NCBI GenBank assembly: GCA_047618185.1
Contig: JBLHKZ010000012.1
Span: 1-43,322 of the forward strand
DNA: 43,322 nt
Origin: JAYPEY01 sp047618185
GTDB taxonomy: Bacteria; Verrucomicrobiota; Verrucomicrobiia; Limisphaerales; JAYPEY01
Direction: 5' to 3'
The position numbers and the translations under genes were made by a program. The notes under the pieces are model-generated. The model made no database searches. It was not told the DNA's origin and saw only the letters and a program-made list of their open reading frames with translations. Of the stretch, positions 8,245-15,198 are shown piece by piece (the first letter of the stretch is position 1; every line of letters starts with the position of its first letter).

Positions 8245-9099
8245 ATGCAACCGCTTTCCGCCGAGGCAGTTCAAACTGCCGTTGACCGCGCGCTACAGGA
8301 AGACATCGGCTCTGGCGACGCCACAACGCTGGCCACTGTCCCGTCGGATTCTGTGTCCGCTGCCTCCATGGTCGCCCGCCAAAAGATGGTTGTGTGCGGC
8401 CTGCCCCTGGCGGAAGCCGCCTTCCGATCCCTGGCCGCAGAGCTGAAGATCACGCCCGGCGCCGCCGATGGCGATCCCATCGAAGCAGGCCGTGAATTAC
8501 TGCGAATCGAAGGTCCGACCCGTGCCATTCTGACCGGCGAACGAACAGCCCTGAATTTCATCCAACGTCTCTCCGGCGTCGCCACTCTCACCGCGAATTA
8601 CGTCGACGCCATCGCGGGAACGACGACGCAAATCCTGGACACGCGCAAGACCACCCCCGGCTGGCGGCTTCTGGAAAAATACGCGGTCGCCTGCGGCGGC
8701 GGGCGCAACCATCGATTCGGCCTTCATGACCTGATCATGATCAAAGACAATCACCTCGCCGCGTTGCGCGACCAACCGCCCAGCGCCATCGCCGCCGCCG
8801 TGGCGCGCGCAAGGGCCGCCTATCCGGATCTTCGGATCGAGGTCGAGGCCGATACGCTCGAACAGGTCGCCCAGGCAGCGGACTCCGGCGCCGACATCAT
8901 TCTCCTGGACAATATGCCGCCCGAAATCCTGACCGAAGCCGTGAAAATTATCGCCGGACGCGCCGAGACCGAGGCCAGCGGCGGAATCACGCTCGATACC
9001 ATCCGCGCCGTAGCCGAAACCGGAGTCGATTTCATTTCCGTCGGCGCGCTCACCCACTCCGCCAAGGCCGTCGACATCGGCCTCGATTTCTTGTCCTGA
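8245..9099 (+). CDS. nadC: Quinolinate phosphoribosyltransferase (nicotinate-nucleotide pyrophosphorylase)
   Basis: This 284-aa cytoplasmic enzyme converts quinolinate and PRPP to nicotinate mononucleotide, CO2 and pyrophosphate in de novo NAD synthesis. Diagnostic segments are LQEDIGSGDATT near the N-terminus, ERTALNFIQRLSGVATLT, ILDTRKTTPGWR with substrate-binding Arg and Lys, GGGRNHRFGLHD and MIKDNHL. The barrel end has EVEADTLEQ, LLDNMPP and EASGGITLDTI, all standard. Length is normal. It is the first gene of a plus-strand run with birA and coaX, which supply biotinylation and CoA. The 226-bp gap after it is mostly a palindromic repeat. Confidence 0.98.
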   Translation: MQPLSAEAVQTAVDRALQEDIGSGDATTLATVPSDSVSAASMVARQKMVVCGLPLAEAAFRSLAAELKITPGAADGDPIEAGRELLRIEGPTRAILTGERTALNFIQRLSGVATLTANYVDAIAGTTTQILDTRKTTPGWRLLEKYAVACGGGRNHRFGLHDLIMIKDNHLAALRDQPPSAIAAAVARARAAYPDLRIEVEADTLEQVAQAADSGADIILLDNMPPEILTEAVKIIAGRAETEASGGITLDTIRAVAETGVDFISVGALTHSAKAVDIGLDFLS

Positions 9100-9138
9100 C
9101 GCCAACGTTCCCCCCAATACGCTGAAAACATTTTTTTC

Positions 9139-9296
9139 AACCACAGATGGACACAGATGAACACAGATATCCTTGGGGGCTCCTCCTAGCGTCAGACGCA
9201 TGTTCGAGCCATCGGAACTCTCCCCGAGAATTCTCCGTTCTCTCGGTTGCCTTCTGTCCCATTCTGATCTGTGTCCATCTGTGTCCATCTGTGGTT
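9139..9296. repeat. Palindromic repeat with CACAGATGRA decamer arms
   Basis: Arms of 30 bases (9139-9168 and 9267-9296) are inverted copies matching at 29 of 30 positions. Each arm is AAC followed by tandem copies of the decamer CACAGATGRA. The interior contains a further imperfect hairpin (CCGAGAA near 9223 with TTCTCTCGG). The element fills the gap between nadC and birA. Related elements with changed decamers occur at 12068-12149 and 20967-21065. I recall this style of repeat as abundant in some environmental bacterial genomes but cannot verify that here. Confidence 0.85.
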
Positions 9297-9325
9297 AAAC
9301 GCCTTTGCCTTCCATCTCCTCTCGC

Positions 9326-10306
9326 ATGAGCGTGGACGCAAAAATACTGACCGCGATGCGCGAGGCCGGCGACGGCGCCGTCGCCGGCACGGAGTTGTCC
9401 CAGCAGCTCGGCATCAGTCGCGCCGCCATCTGGGCGCGCATCGAGGAACTGCGCACCCTCGGCTACGAGATCACCGCCAGCCCCCATCAGGGTTACCGAC
9501 TCCTGAACACACCCGACGTCCTTCATGGCGACGATCTCGTCTCGCGCGTCGGTAGCGTTAACGCCATCGGCCGCGACATCCGCGTTTTTCGGGAAACCGA
9601 ATCAACCAGCGACATCATTGAAAAACTGGCGCGCGACGGCGTCGCTGAGGGAGCCGTCGTCTTCGCTGAGTCGCAGACCCGTGGACGCGGTCGACTCGGG
9701 CGCAAATGGATGTCGCCGCCGGACAAGGGCCTTTGGTTTTCCATTCTCCTTCGTCCGAACTGCGCGCCCCAGGCCGTCACCCAACTCACGATCGCAGTCT
9801 CCGTTTCCCTGGTGCGCGCGATCCAGTCTGAAACGGGCATTCGCGCCGACATCAAATGGCCCAATGATATCCTGATCGGCGGCAAGAAAGTCGCGGGCAT
9901 TCTCACCGAACTCAGCGCCGAAGTGGACACCGTGAAGCACGTCGTCATCGGCATAGGCATGGATGTAAATCTCGCCGCCGAAGAATTCCCGCCCGAATTG
10001 CGCGAGATCGCCACCTCCCTGGCCATAACCAAAGGCGGGCCGATCGATCGACCCGCCCTTGCCGCCGCGATCCTCAAAGAATTGGACGCCGACTACGCCC
10101 GGATCAAGGCCGGCCAATTCAAAGCCGTGTCGGAGGAATGGGTGAAACGCTGTTCCACACTCGGTCAGAATGTCGCCATCCTCACCGGTTCCGATCGACG
10201 CTTTGGACGCGCCGAATCGATCGACGCCGACGGCGCCTTGCTGCTCCGCACAGAACACGGCCATCTTGAACGCATCACCGGCGGCGATGTGAGCCTGGAA
10301 AAATAG
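9326..10306 (+). CDS. birA: Biotin--[acetyl-CoA-carboxylase] ligase / biotin operon repressor type
   Basis: This 326-aa enzyme activates biotin with ATP and attaches it to the biotin carboxyl carrier protein. An N-terminal winged helix (about residues 1-60, LSQQLGISRAAIWARIEEL, then HQGYRLL) marks the DNA-binding BirA class that can also repress biotin genes. The catalytic domain shows ETESTSD, SQTRGRGRLGRKW (biotinyl-AMP loop), IKWPNDILIGGKKVAGIL and GIGMDVN. A C-terminal SH3-like domain follows. I chose the ATG at 9326; a TTG at 9305 would add seven residues and begin just past the repeat. The stop codon TAG abuts the coaX ATG with no gap, so the two are co-translated. Confidence 0.96.
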   Translation: MSVDAKILTAMREAGDGAVAGTELSQQLGISRAAIWARIEELRTLGYEITASPHQGYRLLNTPDVLHGDDLVSRVGSVNAIGRDIRVFRETESTSDIIEKLARDGVAEGAVVFAESQTRGRGRLGRKWMSPPDKGLWFSILLRPNCAPQAVTQLTIAVSVSLVRAIQSETGIRADIKWPNDILIGGKKVAGILTELSAEVDTVKHVVIGIGMDVNLAAEEFPPELREIATSLAITKGGPIDRPALAAAILKELDADYARIKAGQFKAVSEEWVKRCSTLGQNVAILTGSDRRFGRAESIDADGALLLRTEHGHLERITGGDVSLEK

Positions 10307-11056
10307 ATGATTCTCCTCTTCGACATCGGCAACACCCACACGCACGTCGGGCTCGCCAACGGCAAGCGCGTTCTGAGGCGCGTCAACATCCCGACCGCCT
10401 CCTGGTCGGGCAAAGCAGCGACTCAGGCGCTGAAGAAATTCGTTGGGCGATCGCGCCTCGAAGGGGCCGCGCTATGCAGCGTCGTGCCCGCTCGAACGCC
10501 GCAAGTGAAAGCCGCCTTCGCCGCTCTTTCCTCGGGAGACTGCATTGAACTCACGCACAAAACCGATTCTGGCGTCGAGATAGACTACCCGCGCCCCGCA
10601 ACCATCGGTCCGGATCGGCTGGCCAACGCCGTCGCCGCCAAATCGAAATACGGATCCCCATCCGTCGTCGTCGATTTCGGAACGGCCGTCACCTTCGACG
10701 TTGTCAATCGTCAGGGGGCCTATGCGGGAGGCGTCATCGCTCCGGGCATCTCAGCAATGACTGATTACCTCCACGAAAAAACCGCGCTGCTGCCGCGAAT
10801 TGAGCTTCGCGACACCACTGCCGTGATTGGCAAGAACACCGAACAGGCCATGCAAATCGGCGCGGTTCACGGTTACCGCGGCTTGATCCGCGAAATTATT
10901 TCCGAGATCAAACGCGAGCTCAAATCCCGCAAGCTTCCCGTCGTCGCCACCGGCGGCTGCGCCAGGCTCATCGCCAAAGGCATGCCCGAAATCACCGCCG
11001 TCGATCCACTGCTGACACTGGAAGGCCTTCGGCTCGTGCGCGAACGGAACGCTTAA
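10307..11056 (+). CDS. coaX: Type III pantothenate kinase
   Basis: This 249-aa kinase phosphorylates pantothenate in the first step of CoA synthesis. The ASKHA-fold motifs are present: DIGNTHTHVGL (phosphate loop with catalytic Asp), IDYPRPATIGPDRLANA and VDFGTAVTFDVV, then AGGVIAPGI. Length is normal for CoaX. It follows birA directly (no intervening base), an arrangement common in bacteria. It ends two bases before a REPIN-like palindrome that may also stop or stabilise the transcript. Confidence 0.97.
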   Translation: MILLFDIGNTHTHVGLANGKRVLRRVNIPTASWSGKAATQALKKFVGRSRLEGAALCSVVPARTPQVKAAFAALSSGDCIELTHKTDSGVEIDYPRPATIGPDRLANAVAAKSKYGSPSVVVDFGTAVTFDVVNRQGAYAGGVIAPGISAMTDYLHEKTALLPRIELRDTTAVIGKNTEQAMQIGAVHGYRGLIREIISEIKRELKSRKLPVVATGGCARLIAKGMPEITAVDPLLTLEGLRLVRERNA

Positions 11057-11057
11057 T

Positions 11058-11131
11058 GTAGAACGGGATTTATCCCGTTTTCTGGGCCGATGCTTCTTCG
11101 TCGCGAATAAACGGAATGAATTCCGATCTAC
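11058..11131. repeat. REPIN-like double palindrome
   Basis: Two 24-base arms (11058-11081 and 11108-11131) are inverted copies with a consensus close to GTAGAWCGGRATTYATYCCG followed by TTTW. Each arm is itself a short palindrome (AACGGGATTTATCCCGTT on the left; CGGAATGAATTCCG on the right). This hairpin-within-inverted-pair layout is what REP/BIME/REPIN elements look like. It begins two bases after the coaX stop and could fold at the 3' end of that transcript. Confidence 0.8.
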
Positions 11132-11244
11132 TTTAGCGGCGTCACCGACGGACGACTCATGCATGCGAGTCAACCCACACATCGGCGCCGCCCATTCGCT
11201 AGATTCTTTACCTTTTTCACTCCAATCGGCATTCTTCCGCCCGA

Positions 11245-12054
11245 ATGAACCGCATTACCGCACGATTTAATCGCCTTAAAACCGACGGTCAAAAAGGCCT
11301 CGTCGTCTACATTGGGGCCGGCGATCCGGACCTGGAGGCTACCCGCCAACTGGCGCTCGCGTTCGACAAGGTCGGCGTCGATATTCTCGAACTGGGCGTG
11401 CCCTTCAGCGATCCCCTCGCCGACGGACTGGTCAATCAGCTCGCCGCCCAGCGCGGACTCGAATCCGGCACGACGCCGCCCAAAGTTCTGGAAACCGTCG
11501 CCGCCATACGCAAGGAATCCGAGATCCCCGTCGTCCTCTACATCTATTTCAATCTCGTTCACAAAGCCGGCGTGAAGAATTGGATCGACCAATGCGCCGC
11601 CGCCGGCGTCGACGGTCTGCTGATGCTCGACCTTCCGCCGGAAGAGGCCGAGGAATACGAAGGCCTGATGCGCGAAGCCGGCCTTTGCCCCATCTGGCTG
11701 ATCGCCCCCACCACGCCGGAAGCGCGCGTCGAGCTGATCGCCCGACACGGCGACGGCTTCATCTACTACGTTTCGCGCGAAGGCGTCACCGGCATGCAAT
11801 CCACGATGTCCGACACCATCGGCGAACGCACCGCGCTGATCCGCGCGCATTCGGATCTCCCCATCGCGGTCGGCTTCGGCGTCTCCAATCCCGAGCAGGC
11901 GCGCCAGGTCGCGGAATTTGCCGATGGCGTCGTCGTCGGCAGCGCCATCGTCAATCAGATCGCCGAACACGGCCGCAGCCCGGAGATGGTAGAGAAAGTC
12001 GCCGGCTTCGTGGAATCCCTGGCCGACGCCATCAAGCCTCCGGTGTCCGCTTGA
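11245..12054 (+). CDS. trpA: Tryptophan synthase alpha chain
   Basis: This 269-aa subunit cleaves indole-3-glycerol phosphate to indole and glyceraldehyde 3-phosphate, passing indole to TrpB. It shows YIGAGDPDLEAT, DILELGVPFSDPLADG with the catalytic Glu and Asp, GLLMLDLPPEEAEEY, IYYVSREGVTGMQ and VGFGVSNPEQ. The loop after SDPLADG reads GLVNQ rather than the more usual GPTIQ. No other trp gene is in the window, so trpA is separated from its partner. A palindromic repeat lies right after the stop codon. Confidence 0.97.
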   Translation: MNRITARFNRLKTDGQKGLVVYIGAGDPDLEATRQLALAFDKVGVDILELGVPFSDPLADGLVNQLAAQRGLESGTTPPKVLETVAAIRKESEIPVVLYIYFNLVHKAGVKNWIDQCAAAGVDGLLMLDLPPEEAEEYEGLMREAGLCPIWLIAPTTPEARVELIARHGDGFIYYVSREGVTGMQSTMSDTIGERTALIRAHSDLPIAVGFGVSNPEQARQVAEFADGVVVGSAIVNQIAEHGRSPEMVEKVAGFVESLADAIKPPVSA

Positions 12055-12067
12055 GCCGGGAATCCCA

Positions 12068-12149
12068 AACCACGAATGAACACGAATGGACACGAATCTC
12101 CTCCGGGAAATTGTTCCTCATTAGTGTTTATTCGTGTTCATTCGTGGTT
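12068..12149. repeat. Palindromic repeat with CACGAATGRA decamer arms
   Basis: Arms 12068-12097 and 12120-12149 are inverted copies matching at 27 of 30 positions, separated by 22 bases. Each arm is AAC followed by tandem CACGAATGRA decamers. It has the same architecture as the 9139-9296 element but a different core word (CGAAT in place of CAGAT). It occupies most of the gap between trpA and the guanylyltransferase gene. Confidence 0.85.
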
Positions 12150-12171
12150 GTAGACAATCCCTCAAAACATC

Positions 12172-13317
12172 ATGGCAGCGAAAAAGAAATCCGCCCCCGA
12201 CGCCAAGGACCGCTACGTCATCATCATGGCTGGCGGCCGCGGCGAACGCTTCTGGCCCCTCAGCCGGGAAAAGACCCCCAAGCAACTCATCTCCCTGCTT
12301 TGGAAGGAATCGTTTCTCCAGCAGACCGTCAATCGCGTCCTGCCGTTGGTCCCGCTAAAGAACATCCTCATCGTCACCAACGAGGTGCAGGCGCGGGAAG
12401 TCGCCAAACAGCTGCCCAAGCTGCCGAAGGAGAACATCATCGCCGAACCCTGCGGCCGCGACACCTGCGCCGCCATCACGCTGGGCGCCGCGATTGTCGG
12501 CTCCCGTTCGACCACGGCGACCATGGCCGTGCTCGCCGCCGACCACGTCATTCCCTCCGAGAAGAAATACCAGAAAGTTCTCGGCGATTGTTTCGATCTC
12601 GCCGCCCGCGGGCAGGCCATCGTCACCATCGGCATCAAGCCCACCGAGCCCGCGACCGGCTACGGCTACATCAAGTGCGGCAAACCTCTGCCCACCCCCA
12701 AAGGCGTGAAGAAATACAAGACGCCCTTCTTCAAGGCCGAACGTTTCGAGGAAAAACCCTATTTCGACAAGGCCGTCGAGTATCTCGCCGACGGCAACTA
12801 CCGCTGGAACGCCGGCATGTTCATCTTCTCCTTTGTGACCATCGCCGCGGCCCTACAAACCCATCAGCCCGAGATGGAGGCCGCCTGCCACCGTTGGTTC
12901 GAAGCCGCCAAGACCCCGGCGAAACTCAAACGCGTCCTGAAAAAGGAATACCCCGACATCCGCAAGATCTCCATCGACTTCGCCGTCATGGAAAAGGCGC
13001 AAAATGTCATCGTCGCCGACGGCGACTTCGACTGGGACGACCTCGGCTCATGGAATTCCCTCGCCCATCACATTAAGCCTGACGCGGAAGGCAACTGCGC
13101 GGTGGGCGACTTCATCCATGTCGACGCCGCGCGCAATGTCATCTTCGACGCCCGCTCAAAGAAAAACCGAACGCCCATCGCGGTGGTGGGCTTGCGCGAC
13201 TCGATTCTTGTCCAGACCGACGACGCCGTCCTGCTCGCCCACAAGAGCCAGTCTCAGAAGGTGAAGCAAATGGTCGCCAAGCTCGCCGAGGACAAGAGAT
13301 ACAAGGGGCTGATTTAG
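12172..13317 (+). CDS. manC: Mannose-1-phosphate guanylyltransferase
   Basis: This 381-aa enzyme makes GDP-mannose from mannose 1-phosphate and GTP for polysaccharide and glycan synthesis. The N-terminal pyrophosphorylase signature reads IIMAGGRGERFWPLSREKTP followed by KQL. Other family segments are AEPCGRDTCAAITLG, LAADHVIP, ATGYGYIKCG, FEEKPYFDKA, RWNAGMFIFS, ISIDFAVMEKA and DFDWDDLGSW. It ends without the C-terminal cupin isomerase domain of bifunctional ManC/AlgA proteins, so it is the short form. It likely feeds the exopolysaccharide genes seen far downstream, though it is not linked to them. Confidence 0.95.
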   Translation: MAAKKKSAPDAKDRYVIIMAGGRGERFWPLSREKTPKQLISLLWKESFLQQTVNRVLPLVPLKNILIVTNEVQAREVAKQLPKLPKENIIAEPCGRDTCAAITLGAAIVGSRSTTATMAVLAADHVIPSEKKYQKVLGDCFDLAARGQAIVTIGIKPTEPATGYGYIKCGKPLPTPKGVKKYKTPFFKAERFEEKPYFDKAVEYLADGNYRWNAGMFIFSFVTIAAALQTHQPEMEAACHRWFEAAKTPAKLKRVLKKEYPDIRKISIDFAVMEKAQNVIVADGDFDWDDLGSWNSLAHHIKPDAEGNCAVGDFIHVDAARNVIFDARSKKNRTPIAVVGLRDSILVQTDDAVLLAHKSQSQKVKQMVAKLAEDKRYKGLI

Positions 13318-13391
13318 AGCTGCTGAAAGACGAGAAAGGTTGCGACCGGGATTCCAGTGATAGTCCCGCTCTGGAACTCAGTTCAACCGCA

Positions 13392-13955
13392 TCATGATCC
13401 AGCTTCGGCGAGCGCCCATTGTTCGCTCAACCCTAGCTCCGACGCCTTTTCCCCAATCGTCTCGCGTGAAACTTCGGTTTCCAGCGACGCCAACATGCCG
13501 CGGATGTCGTGCAGGTGCTTCTCCGATCCGCCTTCACGAAAGTATTCCAGTTTGCGGAGTATGACGTATTCCGGCGGAGCCAGCCAAACATCCGCGCCAC
13601 CGACTTCAACTCGATTGCGCAGTTCAAATGCCCAGGCGTGAAGCTTATCCGCGCCGGTCGGATAGCAATCCGCTTTGAATCCGGATTTGTGTTCGATCAC
13701 ATTGAAATGACCACGGACGCGGCGCGCGAGTTCGGTCCTGACAACTTCTTCCGGTGGGAAGTAGAAATCAGAAAGGGGAAACAACTCCGCCAAACGAACA
13801 ATATCCGACGGCTGGATCTGAAGCACAAGATCGACATCGTGGGTCAGCCTGGGTTCTCCATAGAGCATCGCGGCAACGGATCCCGTGACCATATACGAGA
13901 TTTCAAGCTCGTTGAGCGGCCGAATAAAAACGAGGAAAAGCTCAGCCTCTTGCAT
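13392..13955 (-). CDS. Nucleotidyltransferase-fold protein (DUF6036/AbiEii-like)
   Basis: This 187-aa protein has the minimal Pol-beta-type nucleotidyltransferase signature: YMVTGSVAAMLYGEP (Gly25-Ser26) followed by HDVDLVL with Asp40 and Asp42, and a possible third acid Asp96 in GFKADCYP. The middle contains WLAPPEYVILRKLEYFREG, a segment typical of DUF6036/AbiEii-related proteins. It overlaps by 14 bases with an upstream 61-aa gene, so the two form a tight pair. Such pairs often behave as toxin-antitoxin or defence modules in which the transferase modifies tRNA or protein, but that is inference. A plain nucleotidyltransferase without toxicity is possible. Confidence 0.82.
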   Translation of the reverse strand: MQEAELFLVFIRPLNELEISYMVTGSVAAMLYGEPRLTHDVDLVLQIQPSDIVRLAELFPLSDFYFPPEEVVRTELARRVRGHFNVIEHKSGFKADCYPTGADKLHAWAFELRNRVEVGGADVWLAPPEYVILRKLEYFREGGSEKHLHDIRGMLASLETEVSRETIGEKASELGLSEQWALAEAGS

Positions 13956-14127
13956 ACATGAAGTTCCTTTTCACGGCTTCGTGAATCTCTTCATTCGTCC
14001 AATCCGGGTGTCGCGACTTCAAGTAGGCCGCCTTCAGATCCCACGCGGACGATCGCAATCGCGCCGCGGCGTTGAGCTTTTCCAACGGCGTCATTCTCTT
14101 GAAGATTTCCCGCTGAACTGAATCCAT
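13942..14127 (-). CDS. Small partner protein of the nucleotidyltransferase
   Basis: A 61-aa, helix-rich charged protein (MTPLEKLNAAARLRSSAWDL, then HPDWTNEEIHEAVKRNFMYA). Short proteins of this style, with a leading helix, an RHP or HPDW turn and a final helix, are often found next to nucleotidyltransferase-like genes in Planctomycetes, Verrucomicrobia and Cyanobacteria (recall, not checked). An AAGG lies nine bases before the ATG. The stop lies inside the start of the next gene, implying coupled translation. It would be the antitoxin-like member if the pair is a toxin-antitoxin system. No DNA-binding motif is evident. Confidence 0.75.
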   Translation of the reverse strand: MDSVQREIFKRMTPLEKLNAAARLRSSAWDLKAAYLKSRHPDWTNEEIHEAVKRNFMYARG

Positions 14128-14184
14128 GGCCGGACCTTACTTCACCGCGCGAGCGATCTCAATCACTCTGATCTCAACACCGAA

Positions 14185-15198
14185 TCATCCCTCAGCCTCG
14201 ACAACTTCCAGCGGCGGCTCGCGGCGAGATTTCAGCCAAAGTTGAATCAGCCCATCCGACGGACTGAACACCCAGACCATCACGAACAGTCCAGCGCCCG
14301 CCACACACATCGCGCCCGAGACCGAGCATTCCAGCCAGATCGCCAGGTGCAATCCGAGCACGGAGCTCAGCGCCGCGTGAACGACTGTCAGCCCCATCAT
14401 CCACGGCAGGCGACGCGTCAATAAAGACGCGGTGGCGCCGGGAATGATCAGCATGGCAATCACCAGGATTGCCCCCACCGCTTCGAAGGAACTCACAACC
14501 ACGACCGACAGCCAGCACATTAGTCCGTAATGCATGACCGTCGAGTTGATGCCCAACGACGCGGCCAGTCCCGAATCGAATGAACTCACCAGCAGCTCTT
14601 TGTAGAACAGAATTATCAACAGCAGCGTGAGTCCCGCCACGATCGCCATCCGGACGACTGGCATCGGGGCCAATTCCCTGCCGCCGATGGAGACGAAAAC
14701 ATCAATCGGCACAAAGGTGAGTTCGCCGTGCAGCACGCAGTCGGTGTCGATGTGCGCCTTGCCGGCAAACAAACTGATGATCACCACGCCCAGGGCAAAC
14801 AGGCTTGAAAAGGTGATGCCGATCGCCGCGTCCTGCTTCACCCGGGTTTTTTTGTGGATTAATTCAATCATGATTGTGGTCACCATCGCGGCGACCAGCG
14901 CTCCGGCAAACATGGCGAACGCATTCTTCGATCCGTGAGACTCCAGGCCGGAGGCGTCCGCCCCGGCTCCCGCGATATTGACCAGGATGTAGGCGATAGC
15001 CAGGCCGGGCAGCACGCTGTGACTGATCGCGTCGCCGACCAACGCCATACGCCGAAGAATCAGATAATTGCCGATCAGCCCGCAGGTCGTTGCAACGAGA
15101 AAGCCCATCAAGGCCATCCAACCGTAGTGGGAGGCGTTCTCCGTCCAGGTCGAAACGACGACGGTCTGCCAGTCAAAAGGTGGAATGAGTTCGCTCAT
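14185..15198 (-). CDS. Metal ABC transporter permease (ABC-3 family)
   Basis: A 337-aa membrane protein of the ZnuB/MntB/TroD family that forms half of the inner-membrane channel for Mn, Zn or Fe ions. It has about eight hydrophobic segments and the typical blocks LIGNYLILRRMALVGDAISH followed by SVLPGLAIAY, and later VSSFEAVGAILVIAMLIIPG. The ATG overlaps the TGA of the preceding permease gene by ATGA. It is the last gene of a five-gene operon that starts at 20141. Together with the fused permease it would make a heterodimeric channel. The exact metal cannot be read from sequence. Confidence 0.93.
   Translation of the reverse strand: MSELIPPFDWQTVVVSTWTENASHYGWMALMGFLVATTCGLIGNYLILRRMALVGDAISHSVLPGLAIAYILVNIAGAGADASGLESHGSKNAFAMFAGALVAAMVTTIMIELIHKKTRVKQDAAIGITFSSLFALGVVIISLFAGKAHIDTDCVLHGELTFVPIDVFVSIGGRELAPMPVVRMAIVAGLTLLLIILFYKELLVSSFDSGLAASLGINSTVMHYGLMCWLSVVVVSSFEAVGAILVIAMLIIPGATASLLTRRLPWMMGLTVVHAALSSVLGLHLAIWLECSVSGAMCVAGAGLFVMVWVFSPSDGLIQLWLKSRREPPLEVVEAEG

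Noticed and set aside
13334..13371. Possible terminator after the guanylyltransferase gene
   Set aside because: Only a 5-bp CGGGA/TCCCG stem with a 12-base loop and no T-run; too weak to call.
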